54,531 nt of DNA from NCBI GenBank assembly GCA_021740385.1, contig JAIOZY010000037.1:1-54531 (forward strand), read 5' to 3'. The notes beneath the pieces are model-generated. The model did not search any database. It saw only the letters and a list, made by a program, of their open reading frames with translations, and was not told the DNA's origin. Shown here piece by piece: positions 16,407 through 24,353 of this stretch (position 1 is the first letter of the stretch; each line of letters opens with the position of its first letter). The stretch comes from Prolixibacteraceae bacterium (GTDB lineage: Bacteria > Bacteroidota > Bacteroidia > Bacteroidales > Prolixibacteraceae). Made by a program: the position numbers and the translations under genes.

Positions 16407-18230
16407 ATGAAGAATAAGTGGTTACATCCGACAGGCTTTTTTCTTGGAATGATCACGTTCCTGTTGCTTTTTTTATGGGTAAGGCCCGAACTGATCTTTC
16501 ATGCACAGCAGCTTGGTTTTTCTACATCCGAAACATTTTTTAGTGAATATGCCGCGTATCCCGGGGGTATGGCCGAGTACATTTCGCTTTTCCTTTTCCA
16601 GTTTCTTTATTATCCCTTTTGGGGTGCTTTGATTTATACGGGGTTGGTAGCCCTGATGATTCTTTTTGTGAAAAACACACTTTTTGTGCGGGGCGGAAAA
16701 TTTGGCGTTGTTTTGCAGTTTTTACCTTTAGTGATTATTGCTGTACTACTGAGCGATTATAGTTTTCACCATTACTTTTTTGTGGCCGTTATTTTTCTTT
16801 TTGCAGGTTTTTGGGCATTCAAAAAAGTATTTCGAAGCCAACTAACTACACTCATCAGATTCTTTTTCATACTCGTTATATATACAATTGAATATTATCT
16901 CGTTGGTGGTTTTGCTCTTCTGGTTTTTACCGTTTCATCCATGCTTTATCTGATACTTGCTAAAAGGCCTGGTATTTTATTGAATGTTGCATTTTTGGCA
17001 GTGTTGAATATTATCATTCCAATTGTTTCTGCACGTTGGTTATTCTTTATCAGTTACCACGATGCCTTTTTTAAGTTAGTGCCTTATTTCAGCAAATATG
17101 AACCGGGATTTATGTTGCATGCTTTTCTGCTCACCTTGCCCTTCCTTATTTTGATTTCGAAGTTGCTTTCATTTTACAGGAATGGTGAAAATAAGTGGCG
17201 TTTTCTGAATTCGGTATATTTTCAGGCAATACAGTACATTGTGATTGTTATCGTGCTGATAGCGGGGGTTTTACTTGAAGTTGACCGCGATGAGAAACAG
17301 AAACTAACCATCGATTACCTGGCGCACAATCGGCAGTGGGGAAAATTGCTTGAACTGGCAGGTGAAAACACTTCAACCGATCGGTTGATCCAGTTCCAAA
17401 CAACCCGGGCGCTTTACCATACCGGGCAACTACCCGAAAAAATGTTCGATTTCCCGCAGGAATGGGGCATCGACGGTTTGTTTCTTACCCGGTATTTTGC
17501 CGATGAGGTTTTGTTGCCATCCACCGAATTATTTTTCGATTTGGGTTACCTGAATGAAGCGATCCATTATGGAAATGAGGCCATGTCGCAAAACGAAAAT
17601 TCGCCGCAGGTTACCCAACAGCTCATACTGGCCAATCTTGCAGCAGGTAATGAAGCATCGGCAAAAATGTATATTACCGAACTCAAAACCTATCCGGTAT
17701 TCCGGAATAAGGCCTGTGAATATGAAAATTGCTTATCGGAAAATAATGACGAGTGTGCTTATGAACAGATAATTAAAGAAAAAGCAGCGTTGAAACCCTA
17801 TACCGATTTCATCGTAAACCGCATGGCACCACAGTCCGATTTGCTGAATTTGTTACGCGACCACCCCGATAACCAAATGGCTTACGAATACCTCATGGCC
17901 TTTTATTTGCTGAATAACGATTTGGCTTCGTTTGTAAAATATTATTCGTTGGGAAAACAGTTCGGCTATCCGTCAATACCCACATTGTACCAGCAAGCAT
18001 TGATTATGTATGCCTACGAATTGAATCGCCAGGGAAAAACGTTTGCCCGTTTGAATTATGATGAAGCGGTTGTTGATGATTTCACTGAATACCTTTCGGT
18101 GTTAAAAAGTTACGGAGGGAACAGGCCCGATGCACAAGCTGAACTTCAGAAAAAATTTGGAAATACCTATTGGTATTACATCCATTATGTGAGCCCGATA
18201 ACAACAAATCGGAAAATTGTAGTTGAATAA
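16407..18230 (+). CDS. DUF6057-like polytopic membrane protein
   Basis: About 607 residues: roughly ten membrane segments in the first 320, then a soluble helical region with TPR-like pairs. The start MKNKWLHPTGFFLGMITFLL and EYAAYPGGMAEYISLFLFQF resemble the DUF6057 proteins of Bacteroidota; that is from memory. A GTG at 16362 opens the frame, but the ATG at 16407 starts right at the first membrane segment. It sits between sxtJ and the haem-type lipoprotein, 57 and 21 bases away, so it is probably part of the same transcript. Function unknown. Confidence 0.75.
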   Translation: MKNKWLHPTGFFLGMITFLLLFLWVRPELIFHAQQLGFSTSETFFSEYAAYPGGMAEYISLFLFQFLYYPFWGALIYTGLVALMILFVKNTLFVRGGKFGVVLQFLPLVIIAVLLSDYSFHHYFFVAVIFLFAGFWAFKKVFRSQLTTLIRFFFILVIYTIEYYLVGGFALLVFTVSSMLYLILAKRPGILLNVAFLAVLNIIIPIVSARWLFFISYHDAFFKLVPYFSKYEPGFMLHAFLLTLPFLILISKLLSFYRNGENKWRFLNSVYFQAIQYIVIVIVLIAGVLLEVDRDEKQKLTIDYLAHNRQWGKLLELAGENTSTDRLIQFQTTRALYHTGQLPEKMFDFPQEWGIDGLFLTRYFADEVLLPSTELFFDLGYLNEAIHYGNEAMSQNENSPQVTQQLILANLAAGNEASAKMYITELKTYPVFRNKACEYENCLSENNDECAYEQIIKEKAALKPYTDFIVNRMAPQSDLLNLLRDHPDNQMAYEYLMAFYLLNNDLASFVKYYSLGKQFGYPSIPTLYQQALIMYAYELNRQGKTFARLNYDEAVVDDFTEYLSVLKSYGGNRPDAQAELQKKFGNTYWYYIHYVSPITTNRKIVVE

Positions 18231-18251
18231 CACCTTATTGCAATAATTTAG

Positions 18252-19772
18252 ATGAAACGGATGAAAAGCATATTTTTTATAGCACTGGTAGCAGTATTTA
18301 TCGTATCGTGTTCAAACACAGGCGATATTGACGATTATGTGCAAAAAGAAAATGCCCCTTCGTTATATCCCGATTATACAAATGTTACCATACCACCCAA
18401 TATTGCCCCGCTCAATTTCTTTGTTGAGGAAAATGCGGATCGCTTCACGGTGAATTTCATTTCGCACGACGGGAAAAAAATTGTGATAAATTCAACCGAT
18501 GGCGTGGTTGATATTCCGGTAAAAAAGTGGAGAAAATTATTGCAGAAAAATACGGGAAAGGATGTTATTGTTGAGGTTTTTGCAAAAGACGATCAGTCGT
18601 GGCACAAATTTTCAACCTTTACCATTCATATCTCAAACGACAGTATTGACAGCCATTTGGCATATCGCCTCATTAACGTTGGCTATATTTTATGGAAGAA
18701 GATGGGCTTGTACATGCGCGACCTTACTTCGTTTAGCGAAAAACCACTTATGGTAAACCGCAATACCGACGGGAATTGTATGAACTGTCATTCGTTTTGT
18801 ATGGGCAACCCCGGCCAAACAATGTTCCACATGCGGGCAAAGCATGCCGGTACCCTGATCATTGCGGGCGATTCAATGAAAAAAATTAATACGAAAACAC
18901 CGTATACCATGTCGGCTGGTGTATATCCATCGTGGCATCCCGGGGGCAAACACATTGCTTATTCAATCGATATTGTAAACCAGTGGTTTCATGGTGTTGA
19001 CAAGCGCAACGAAGTGTACGACAAGGCTTCCGATATTATTGTCTACAACATAGAAACGAACACGGTAACTACATCGCCCGATATTTCAACAAAAAACCGG
19101 GAAACCCTGCCATGTTGGTCGCCCGACGGGAAATACCTCTATTACTGTTCTACTGCGCCAATGAACGATTCAATTGGATGGCTTGAGGTTCGGTACGATT
19201 TGCTGCGGATTGCTTTTAATGCCGAAACCAGTGAATGGGGTAAACCCGATACGGTTCTTACTTCCGAAGAGGCAGGTGGAAGCATTACTTTTCCGCGCGT
19301 TTCGCCTAACGGGAAATTCATCGCTTTTACAAGGGGAAGCCACGGTTATTTTACCATTTACAACAAAACAAGCGACATCTTTTTGCTCAATTTGGAAACC
19401 GGGAATTTCGAAAAGTGCACGTTTAACAGCGACGATGTCGATAGTTTTCATAGTTGGTCGCAAAACAGCCGGTGGTTGGTTTTCAGTAGCAAACGCATTG
19501 ATGGTTTGTGCACACGGCCCTTTTTTACACATATTGATGAAAACGGACATTCGACCAAGCCTTTTGTAATGCCACAAAAAGACCCGCTGTTTTATAAAGG
19601 GTTCAAAAACAATTACAACGTACCCGAATTGGCTATCGGTCCGGTTAATGTAAATCGTCCGGCATTGCTTCAAAAGGCAAGGGACAAAGCTTCACCGGTG
19701 ATGTTCGATCCCAATGTCGATGTTAATGCGCTGTCGGGCGCTACACGTATAGAGGAAAGATTGCTTCATTAA
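18252..19772 (+). CDS. TolB/PD40-type beta-propeller lipoprotein with a CxxCH haem-binding motif
   Basis: A 506-residue exported lipoprotein (IVSC lipobox, lipidated Cys20). Residues about 45-130 form a beta-rich domain; CMNCH at 176-180 is a c-type haem attachment motif; from about 210 to 470 there are PD40/TolB-type propeller blades (YPSWHPGGKHIAYS, LPCWSPDGKYLYYC, FPRVSPNGKFIAFTRG, FHSWSQNSRWLVFSS). This resembles Bacteroidota proteins sometimes labelled as cytochrome c biosynthesis proteins, though nothing here suggests haem assembly. It is the last gene of the carbamoyltransferase block. Role unknown; a surface-exposed redox or binding protein is possible. Confidence 0.8.
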   Translation: MKRMKSIFFIALVAVFIVSCSNTGDIDDYVQKENAPSLYPDYTNVTIPPNIAPLNFFVEENADRFTVNFISHDGKKIVINSTDGVVDIPVKKWRKLLQKNTGKDVIVEVFAKDDQSWHKFSTFTIHISNDSIDSHLAYRLINVGYILWKKMGLYMRDLTSFSEKPLMVNRNTDGNCMNCHSFCMGNPGQTMFHMRAKHAGTLIIAGDSMKKINTKTPYTMSAGVYPSWHPGGKHIAYSIDIVNQWFHGVDKRNEVYDKASDIIVYNIETNTVTTSPDISTKNRETLPCWSPDGKYLYYCSTAPMNDSIGWLEVRYDLLRIAFNAETSEWGKPDTVLTSEEAGGSITFPRVSPNGKFIAFTRGSHGYFTIYNKTSDIFLLNLETGNFEKCTFNSDDVDSFHSWSQNSRWLVFSSKRIDGLCTRPFFTHIDENGHSTKPFVMPQKDPLFYKGFKNNYNVPELAIGPVNVNRPALLQKARDKASPVMFDPNVDVNALSGATRIEERLLH

Positions 19773-19848
19773 TGCTGTAATGTGTTGTCTGTGAATGGTT
19801 CACTTCCGATAAGCTGAATATTAGCTGCTTCTTTTCGAATGGTATTAT

Positions 19849-19883
19849 AAAAAAATCAGGTTTAACCGTGTGGAAAAACCTGA
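19849..19883 (-). terminator. terminator of the anti-sigma-like gene
   Basis: Stem tcaggttt (19856-19863) with aaacctga (19876-19883), 12-base loop. Read on the minus strand it is followed by seven T. It lies about 110 bases past the stop of the minus-strand gene at 19993, and may serve that gene; on the plus strand the T run is weak. Confidence 0.65.
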
Positions 19884-19992
19884 GATTTTAGTGTTGTATT
19901 AATCTTTGTTCTGAGAAAACTAAAGTAAGAAGAATTCCATTAATTTTTGAAGGTCTTGTGAAGGTCGATTTAGTATTCTTCTCCCGCTTTTT

Positions 19993-21462
19993 TTATTTTA
20001 ATTTTTTGAGCAATTCTTTAGCATTCTTTTTATAGTAACCTTTCTTTTCAATAATTGCATAAAGGGTTGTGTATGCCTTTTTCTCTTCCTTGTTGGCCAG
20101 GTATCCCAATGCCATGTACCATTCGGCTTGTTCAATAAAGAGGTTGTTGTTTTCTTCAATCACTTTTTTGAAGCGTTGAATGGCTTTGTTGTATTGTTCC
20201 ATCTCGAGGTAACACAACCCGCTGTAATAATTACCTACCGGGTGCATGTTGTTTTCTGAAATTACCAGGTCGAAATGTTTCAGGGCGCTTTCGTAGTTTT
20301 GCAAGTTGTATTGTTCGATGCCTTTAAACGCATTGTCGGATGAAGCTATTGAGCGGTATAACCCAACCGAACTGTAAGGTTTATAGGCTTGTTCAAACAG
20401 TTTGTCGTTGGAGGGGTTGTGTTTAAACAGGCTGTAAGCACCGGCAGAAATAATGGCTGTAATTGATGCGGCTGCGCCAATGTATCGCAAGTGTTTGTTT
20501 CGTGGTTCGGGAATAAGCCGGCGGATTTTTGTCTCTTCGCTATTTTCGCCGGTAATATCTTTAAGCGAGGCCCGAAGCCTGAGAATATCTTTTTCGATAA
20601 CAGACTGATTAATTTCATCGTTTAATTTGGTTTCTGTTCTCAGTTTTTCGTTATCACTTAATTCAGCTTCAAACTCGAGGCGTTCTTTTTCATTCAGGTA
20701 GTCGAGCAGGTAATCGTCGATTTGTTTGAGGGCCGCTGCGTCAACCTGTTGGTTTTCGTTAATAATGCCGGTAATGGCCGCCCTTAATGTATGGATGTCC
20801 GTTTCAGAAATGGCTTCGTTGATTTCCCTGTGCAGTTTAACCTGTTTATCCACTGCTTTATTTGTTTTAATCAGCTTTTCGATGTTTTCAACATATATCA
20901 ACGGCATATCGTCTGAAAGGTAGCTGTCAATTTCGAAATCGGTTACATCGATGTTGCCGGTTGCCAGTATTTGTTTGATGCTGTTTCGGAGCTCCATCAC
21001 ATCGTTTTCACTTACTGCTTGTTCAATTTCATTCCACAAGCCTGTTTCGTTAACGCTTTCCATGTTCACGGGTTGCTGCTTTTTGCTGTTTTTGTCAATG
21101 ATGTGTATACGTTCGGAAAGGCTTTTAATGTGGTTCTCAATGTGAATGTGCTGCAATGAATTTTCTCCAGTTGGGATATCCCCGTTTGGAGAATGGGAGC
21201 TGACCGAATCGGGGCTGATGTTTTTGGCCAGATCGAACAGGTGTTTTTCCTTGTTGCCTTTGTTAGAGATGATCACTTTAAGGTTTGAACGGAGGTCCAT
21301 GATGTCATTTTCACCGATGGCATCGATTAATTCACGGTTGTACTTAACCTTTTTGGTTAGTTCGGGTGACTTCTTCAACTGGGTTTGAAATTCGAGGAGT
21401 TCTTTTCCTTTAAGTTTCCCGAGTATGAATTTTTCAATGATGTAATTAATGTCAAAAATCAT
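19993..21462 (-). CDS. anti-sigma-like membrane protein with four short helix repeats and C-terminal TPRs
   Basis: 489 residues in three parts. The N-terminal 305 residues are cytoplasmic-type and helical, with four copies of a 22-residue module at about 43-64, 144-165, 212-233 and 282-303, consensus E[IL]..A[IV].E.D[IV]..LR..[IL]..I. Copies 1, 3 and 4 are preceded by a D..YL...L..E...FE..L pattern like the first helices of FecR/RseA-type anti-sigma domains. One membrane segment lies at about 326-346, then TPR-like pairs (ALKHFDLVISENN, KAIQRFKKVIEENN). Its start overlaps the sigma-factor gene by 11 bases, so it probably binds that sigma factor. I do not recognise a named family. Confidence 0.75.
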   Translation of the reverse strand: MIFDINYIIEKFILGKLKGKELLEFQTQLKKSPELTKKVKYNRELIDAIGENDIMDLRSNLKVIISNKGNKEKHLFDLAKNISPDSVSSHSPNGDIPTGENSLQHIHIENHIKSLSERIHIIDKNSKKQQPVNMESVNETGLWNEIEQAVSENDVMELRNSIKQILATGNIDVTDFEIDSYLSDDMPLIYVENIEKLIKTNKAVDKQVKLHREINEAISETDIHTLRAAITGIINENQQVDAAALKQIDDYLLDYLNEKERLEFEAELSDNEKLRTETKLNDEINQSVIEKDILRLRASLKDITGENSEETKIRRLIPEPRNKHLRYIGAAASITAIISAGAYSLFKHNPSNDKLFEQAYKPYSSVGLYRSIASSDNAFKGIEQYNLQNYESALKHFDLVISENNMHPVGNYYSGLCYLEMEQYNKAIQRFKKVIEENNNLFIEQAEWYMALGYLANKEEKKAYTTLYAIIEKKGYYKKNAKELLKKLK

Positions 21463-22042
21463 AGTCGATTAATTTTTTAAATTTATTATCTTGTTTTATG
21501 CTTCTAACTAAGTATTCCTTGCATTGGTGCTTTCTTTTTTTTGTGTAACTGTCGCTCGAAAAACCCATTATCCGTGTAATTTCTTTCATTGGCACTTTTT
21601 CAAAAAACAACTGTAACACTTTTCTGCACTCTTCTCCCATTTTCTGGAAATGGTCCTGGTATAATTTGTATCGTTCGTTTTTTTCAATTATTTCTGTCAG
21701 GCCATCGTCATAAATGGTTTCCGAAAAATCTTCGGTGTCTTCAAGTTTTACAATACTTTCTTTTCTCGATTGTAGTTGTTTGAGCCATAAAAGCCTGCAA
21801 ACTGAAAACAAATATGTTTCAAAAGAACAATCATCGCTAATAATCAACTTGTCCTCTTTAACCTTACGGTATATTATAATTATCGCTTCCTGAAAAATAT
21901 CATTTGCATCTTGTGAATTACCACTGTTCCAATTTACAAATGCATTTATCTTGTGGTAATACGATTTGTATATGTACCGTAACACTGCGCTGTTATTCCT
22001 CAGAATCCCCCTGAGTAATTCGTCGTTACTATAATTTGCCAT
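21452..22042 (-). CDS. ECF-type RNA polymerase sigma factor
   Basis: 196 residues with sigma region 2 (NSAVLRYIYKSYYHKINAFV, then DANDIFQEAIIIIYR) and region 4 (EECRKVLQLFFEKVPMKEIT, a helix-turn-helix). No region 1 or 3, so extracytoplasmic-function class. The ATG at 22042 is preferred over a GTG two codons earlier. Overlap with the following anti-sigma-like gene argues for a coupled pair. No SusC/FecR gene is adjacent, so the target regulon cannot be read from context. Confidence 0.92.
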   Translation of the reverse strand: MANYSNDELLRGILRNNSAVLRYIYKSYYHKINAFVNWNSGNSQDANDIFQEAIIIIYRKVKEDKLIISDDCSFETYLFSVCRLLWLKQLQSRKESIVKLEDTEDFSETIYDDGLTEIIEKNERYKLYQDHFQKMGEECRKVLQLFFEKVPMKEITRIMGFSSDSYTKKRKHQCKEYLVRSIKQDNKFKKLIDYDF

Positions 22043-22159
22043 GTTCACCTATTTATTCCATAAATTGAAAAAAGGTTACCATCAAAATGGAAAAATATTC
22101 AATTTTTTTTTAAATAATTTGAAAATTAAGAAGAAAATATTTGAAAAAAAAGAAGTTAG

Positions 22160-22201
22160 CTCATAAAAAAAGAAAGGATAGATTCGAACGATCTATCCTT
22201 T
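22160..22201 (-). terminator. hairpin with T tract, likely terminator of the TonB-like gene
   Basis: An 11-bp perfect stem aaaggatagat (22173-22183) with atctatccttt (22191-22201), loop tcgaacg. On the minus strand it is followed by C and seven T, so it can end the transcript of the gene that stops at 22350. On the plus strand the same hairpin would stand in a leader in front of ctaactaatctaactaaacc and an ATG at 22236. Confidence 0.7.
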
Positions 22202-22349
22202 TCTCAACTAACTAATCTAACTAAACCTAAAACTTATGAAAAATAAACCTGCTGCAAATTTATGTTTTTTGGTATTTATGTCAATGTTTTTGGCGTTAAT
22301 ACTTGTTAATGTCGGAAATTTTTACTTAAAGTTAACATTTATCGATATC

Positions 22350-23060
22350 CTATTGGGCTACAAAGGTATATTGAATGTAACCCTGTTGGTTACGAGGTGC
22401 TTCGTCATCGGGGTTGAACCTTGTGCGCAGCGCTGCTGTTTTTGCATACGAGAGTATTTGTCCTGTTAAATGTGCTTCGGGTATTGGGTCTGCTTTTACA
22501 ACATCGCCATGGCGGTTTACTTCAATAATAACTTTTACCACACCGCCATCTTCTGCCAGGTAAACGGGTATTGGCAGGCTTAGATGAAAACGGTCTTCCA
22601 GATAATATTCAACATTGCTGTCGCCGCTGTACAATTTATTTTTTAACGAATCGATGTCGATCCCTTCCGATGTTTCAACCGGCATTTGCAGATCGTCGAC
22701 CGTGGGTATCTCTTTTGATAACTGTTTCGAGACATCGTTTACCAGTTGTTGTGCTTTGTTCAACTCTTCCTGGTAATTTTCGTCGAAAAAGTCATTTCTT
22801 TTAGGGGTTGCCCTGTTTGCGGCAACATTGGTGCGTGAAACTGACGAAGAAGATACCTGCGCTTCTTCCTGTTGGTTATTGGGTTCCATTTCGGTTTGTA
22901 GCAATTCTGTCGGAAACTCAATGATAATCTCAGGCTCGTGGTATTCAAATTTCTTCCTGAACTGGGTAATGTTCAATACAATAAATACCAAAATGTGAAA
23001 GGCCAGGGTTATGATAATCCCGTTAATGTTGTTTTTATATTGCTGGCTTAACCACGACAT
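22350..23060 (-). CDS. TonB-like energy transducer / periplasmic TonB-C protein
   Basis: 236 residues: a short cytoplasmic start, one membrane anchor (IIITLAFHILVFIVLNIT), a low-complexity polar linker with PTELLQTEMEPNNQQEEAQV, and a C-terminal TonB-like domain (VKVIIEVNRHGDVVKADPIP, then ALRTRFNPDDEAP and YIQYTFVAQ). The layout is that of TonB, though the linker is less proline-rich than usual and no ExbB/ExbD genes are near. It may serve a specialised transporter or be a structural relative. Confidence 0.8.
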   Translation of the reverse strand: MSWLSQQYKNNINGIIITLAFHILVFIVLNITQFRKKFEYHEPEIIIEFPTELLQTEMEPNNQQEEAQVSSSSVSRTNVAANRATPKRNDFFDENYQEELNKAQQLVNDVSKQLSKEIPTVDDLQMPVETSEGIDIDSLKNKLYSGDSNVEYYLEDRFHLSLPIPVYLAEDGGVVKVIIEVNRHGDVVKADPIPEAHLTGQILSYAKTAALRTRFNPDDEAPRNQQGYIQYTFVAQ

Positions 23061-23100
23061 AAGAACAAATATATAAAAAGGGAAAGTGATGTGCGGTAAA

Positions 23101-23140
23101 ACAAAAAAAAGCTTTTACATTTTCTTTAGTGTAAAAGCTT
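23101..23140 (-). terminator. terminator overlapping the end of the 51-residue gene
   Basis: An 11-bp perfect stem, aagcttttaca (23109-23119) with tgtaaaagctt (23130-23140), 10-base loop, followed on the minus strand by a run of eight T. The upstream arm encodes the last residues of the small protein. Confidence 0.85.
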
Positions 23141-23281
23141 CAGGTGGCTGATCTCGTTTTCGATCTTTTCGAGGAGTTTGAGTTCGTGTGGGTTTTTATC
23201 AGCGTTGGTTAAATTGCTGATGAGCCTTTTTCGAATCCTGTTTAACTCCTCAAGCCTCTCGTAGAATTCTTTTCTACCCAT
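23126..23281 (-). CDS. small coiled-coil protein, 51 residues
   Basis: Reads MGRKEFYERLEELNRIRKRL, then ISNLTNADKNPHELKLLEKI and a short helical tail ending KLLH. Highly charged, with heptad-like leucine and isoleucine spacing, so probably a helical hairpin. Its last codons and the TAA fall within the arm and loop of its own terminator (23109-23140), which fixes its end. A regular codon pattern and a matching terminator support a real gene. I do not recognise a family; similar short proteins are often overlooked. Confidence 0.65.
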   Translation of the reverse strand: MGRKEFYERLEELNRIRKRLISNLTNADKNPHELKLLEKIENEISHLKLLH

Positions 23282-23369
23282 AAGTGTCAATATTTAAATT
23301 TGTTGCGAATATAACACTTGCTTTTTTAAAAGGTTGATTACGTGCGTTTATTTTTCGTTAATAAAAGGT

Positions 23370-23403
23370 AAAAAAAAGCCGGGCAAAAGTGCATTGCCCG
23401 GCT
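23370..23403 (-). terminator. terminator of the gldA-F-G-DUF4340 operon
   Basis: Stem agccgggca (23378-23386) with tgcccggct (23395-23403) and 8-base loop, followed on the minus strand by seven T. It lies 22 bases past the stop of the DUF4340 gene. Confidence 0.9.
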
Positions 23404-23425
23404 TACAAATTCTTTACAATATCAA

Positions 23426-24343
23426 TTAAAATTTTGAGGCCGGAACAAAAAGTTTAGTAGTGGTTGTCGAGTCTTCAAACAGCGCACCTTTGTTCAGCGA
23501 GCTTTCCAGTACTTTCTTGCCATTCAGTTCGTAACAATTAATGGTAATGGGATCGGTCATGTTATTGCCCTCAATACTAAGCGAATAAATATTGTTGCCT
23601 TTCTCTTCCGAATCGATTAACTTTTGTGAGCGGAGATTCTGGATGCCGTTTAGGTATTGAGCAACGGCTGTTGAATCGGCTGTTTCTCCATTTACGGTCC
23701 ACGAATCGCCTGTTTTTTGAAGTGTAAACGAACTGTCGGCCGGGTAGTTGAAATCCAACCTGGTCCAATTGTCCTTTGATGCATTGGTAATTACCTTGCT
23801 CCGGAAATCGTTGAGGGTACGGTTAAAAGTCATGCCCAGGAAACCTTCAACGGAAAATACATTTTTTTCGCCTTGAAGCCTTACATACGTATTCATTTGC
23901 CTGGGTTGCGAAAACTTGAATTTGCCAATGTAAACATCGGCTACTTTTTTCCCCGATTTGAAGGCCTGCACCCGTGTGGCGAGCGAGTCGGTTACTTCGT
24001 ACATGCCCCAGCGCTCTTCCGATTTTGAAACCAGGTTGGTGGCTTCGAGTGTTTCAAGTGCCGATAACATCGATTGCACATTTGATGGTTCGGCCGGGTA
24101 GGTTCTCCCGTTACTTTCAACCTCCCAGGTGGCATCGCCTGTGCGGGTAAGGTTAATGGTTTTCCCGTTAAGCGATCGCGGGAAAAGTGTTATGCTGGTA
24201 ACGTCTTCGGCATTAAGGGCTATAAGATCCTTTTCGAACGAACGGTCACCTTTTTTGTTTTCGATTACCGATACGATAATTAAGAGTGCCAGCAACACAC
24301 AAAACAAAATGAGCAAGTATTTTAAATTCGATTTTTTAATCAT
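23426..24343 (-). CDS. DUF4340-domain membrane-anchored protein
   Basis: 305 residues with one N-terminal membrane anchor (YLLILFCVLLALLIIVSVIE) and an extracytoplasmic beta-rich part (EDVTSITLFPRSL, WEVESNGRTYPAEPSNVQSM, ERWGMYEVTDSLATRV) typical of DUF4340, including the repeated half near 200-290 (WTRLDFNYPADSSFTLQKTG). A TTG at 24352 opens the frame; the ATG at 24343 is preferred. It starts 10 bases after gldG ends, so it is the last gene of the ABC operon. DUF4340 proteins commonly follow GldG-type proteins; the exact job is unknown. Confidence 0.88.
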   Translation of the reverse strand: MIKKSNLKYLLILFCVLLALLIIVSVIENKKGDRSFEKDLIALNAEDVTSITLFPRSLNGKTINLTRTGDATWEVESNGRTYPAEPSNVQSMLSALETLEATNLVSKSEERWGMYEVTDSLATRVQAFKSGKKVADVYIGKFKFSQPRQMNTYVRLQGEKNVFSVEGFLGMTFNRTLNDFRSKVITNASKDNWTRLDFNYPADSSFTLQKTGDSWTVNGETADSTAVAQYLNGIQNLRSQKLIDSEEKGNNIYSLSIEGNNMTDPITINCYELNGKKVLESSLNKGALFEDSTTTTKLFVPASKF

Positions 24344-24353
24344 GGTTGACAAT

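Noticed and set aside
22236-22469. 77-codon frame beginning MKNKPAANL as a true gene
   Set aside because: Its second half overlaps the TonB-like gene on the other strand and turns cysteine-rich. Kept only as a possible relic in the findings.
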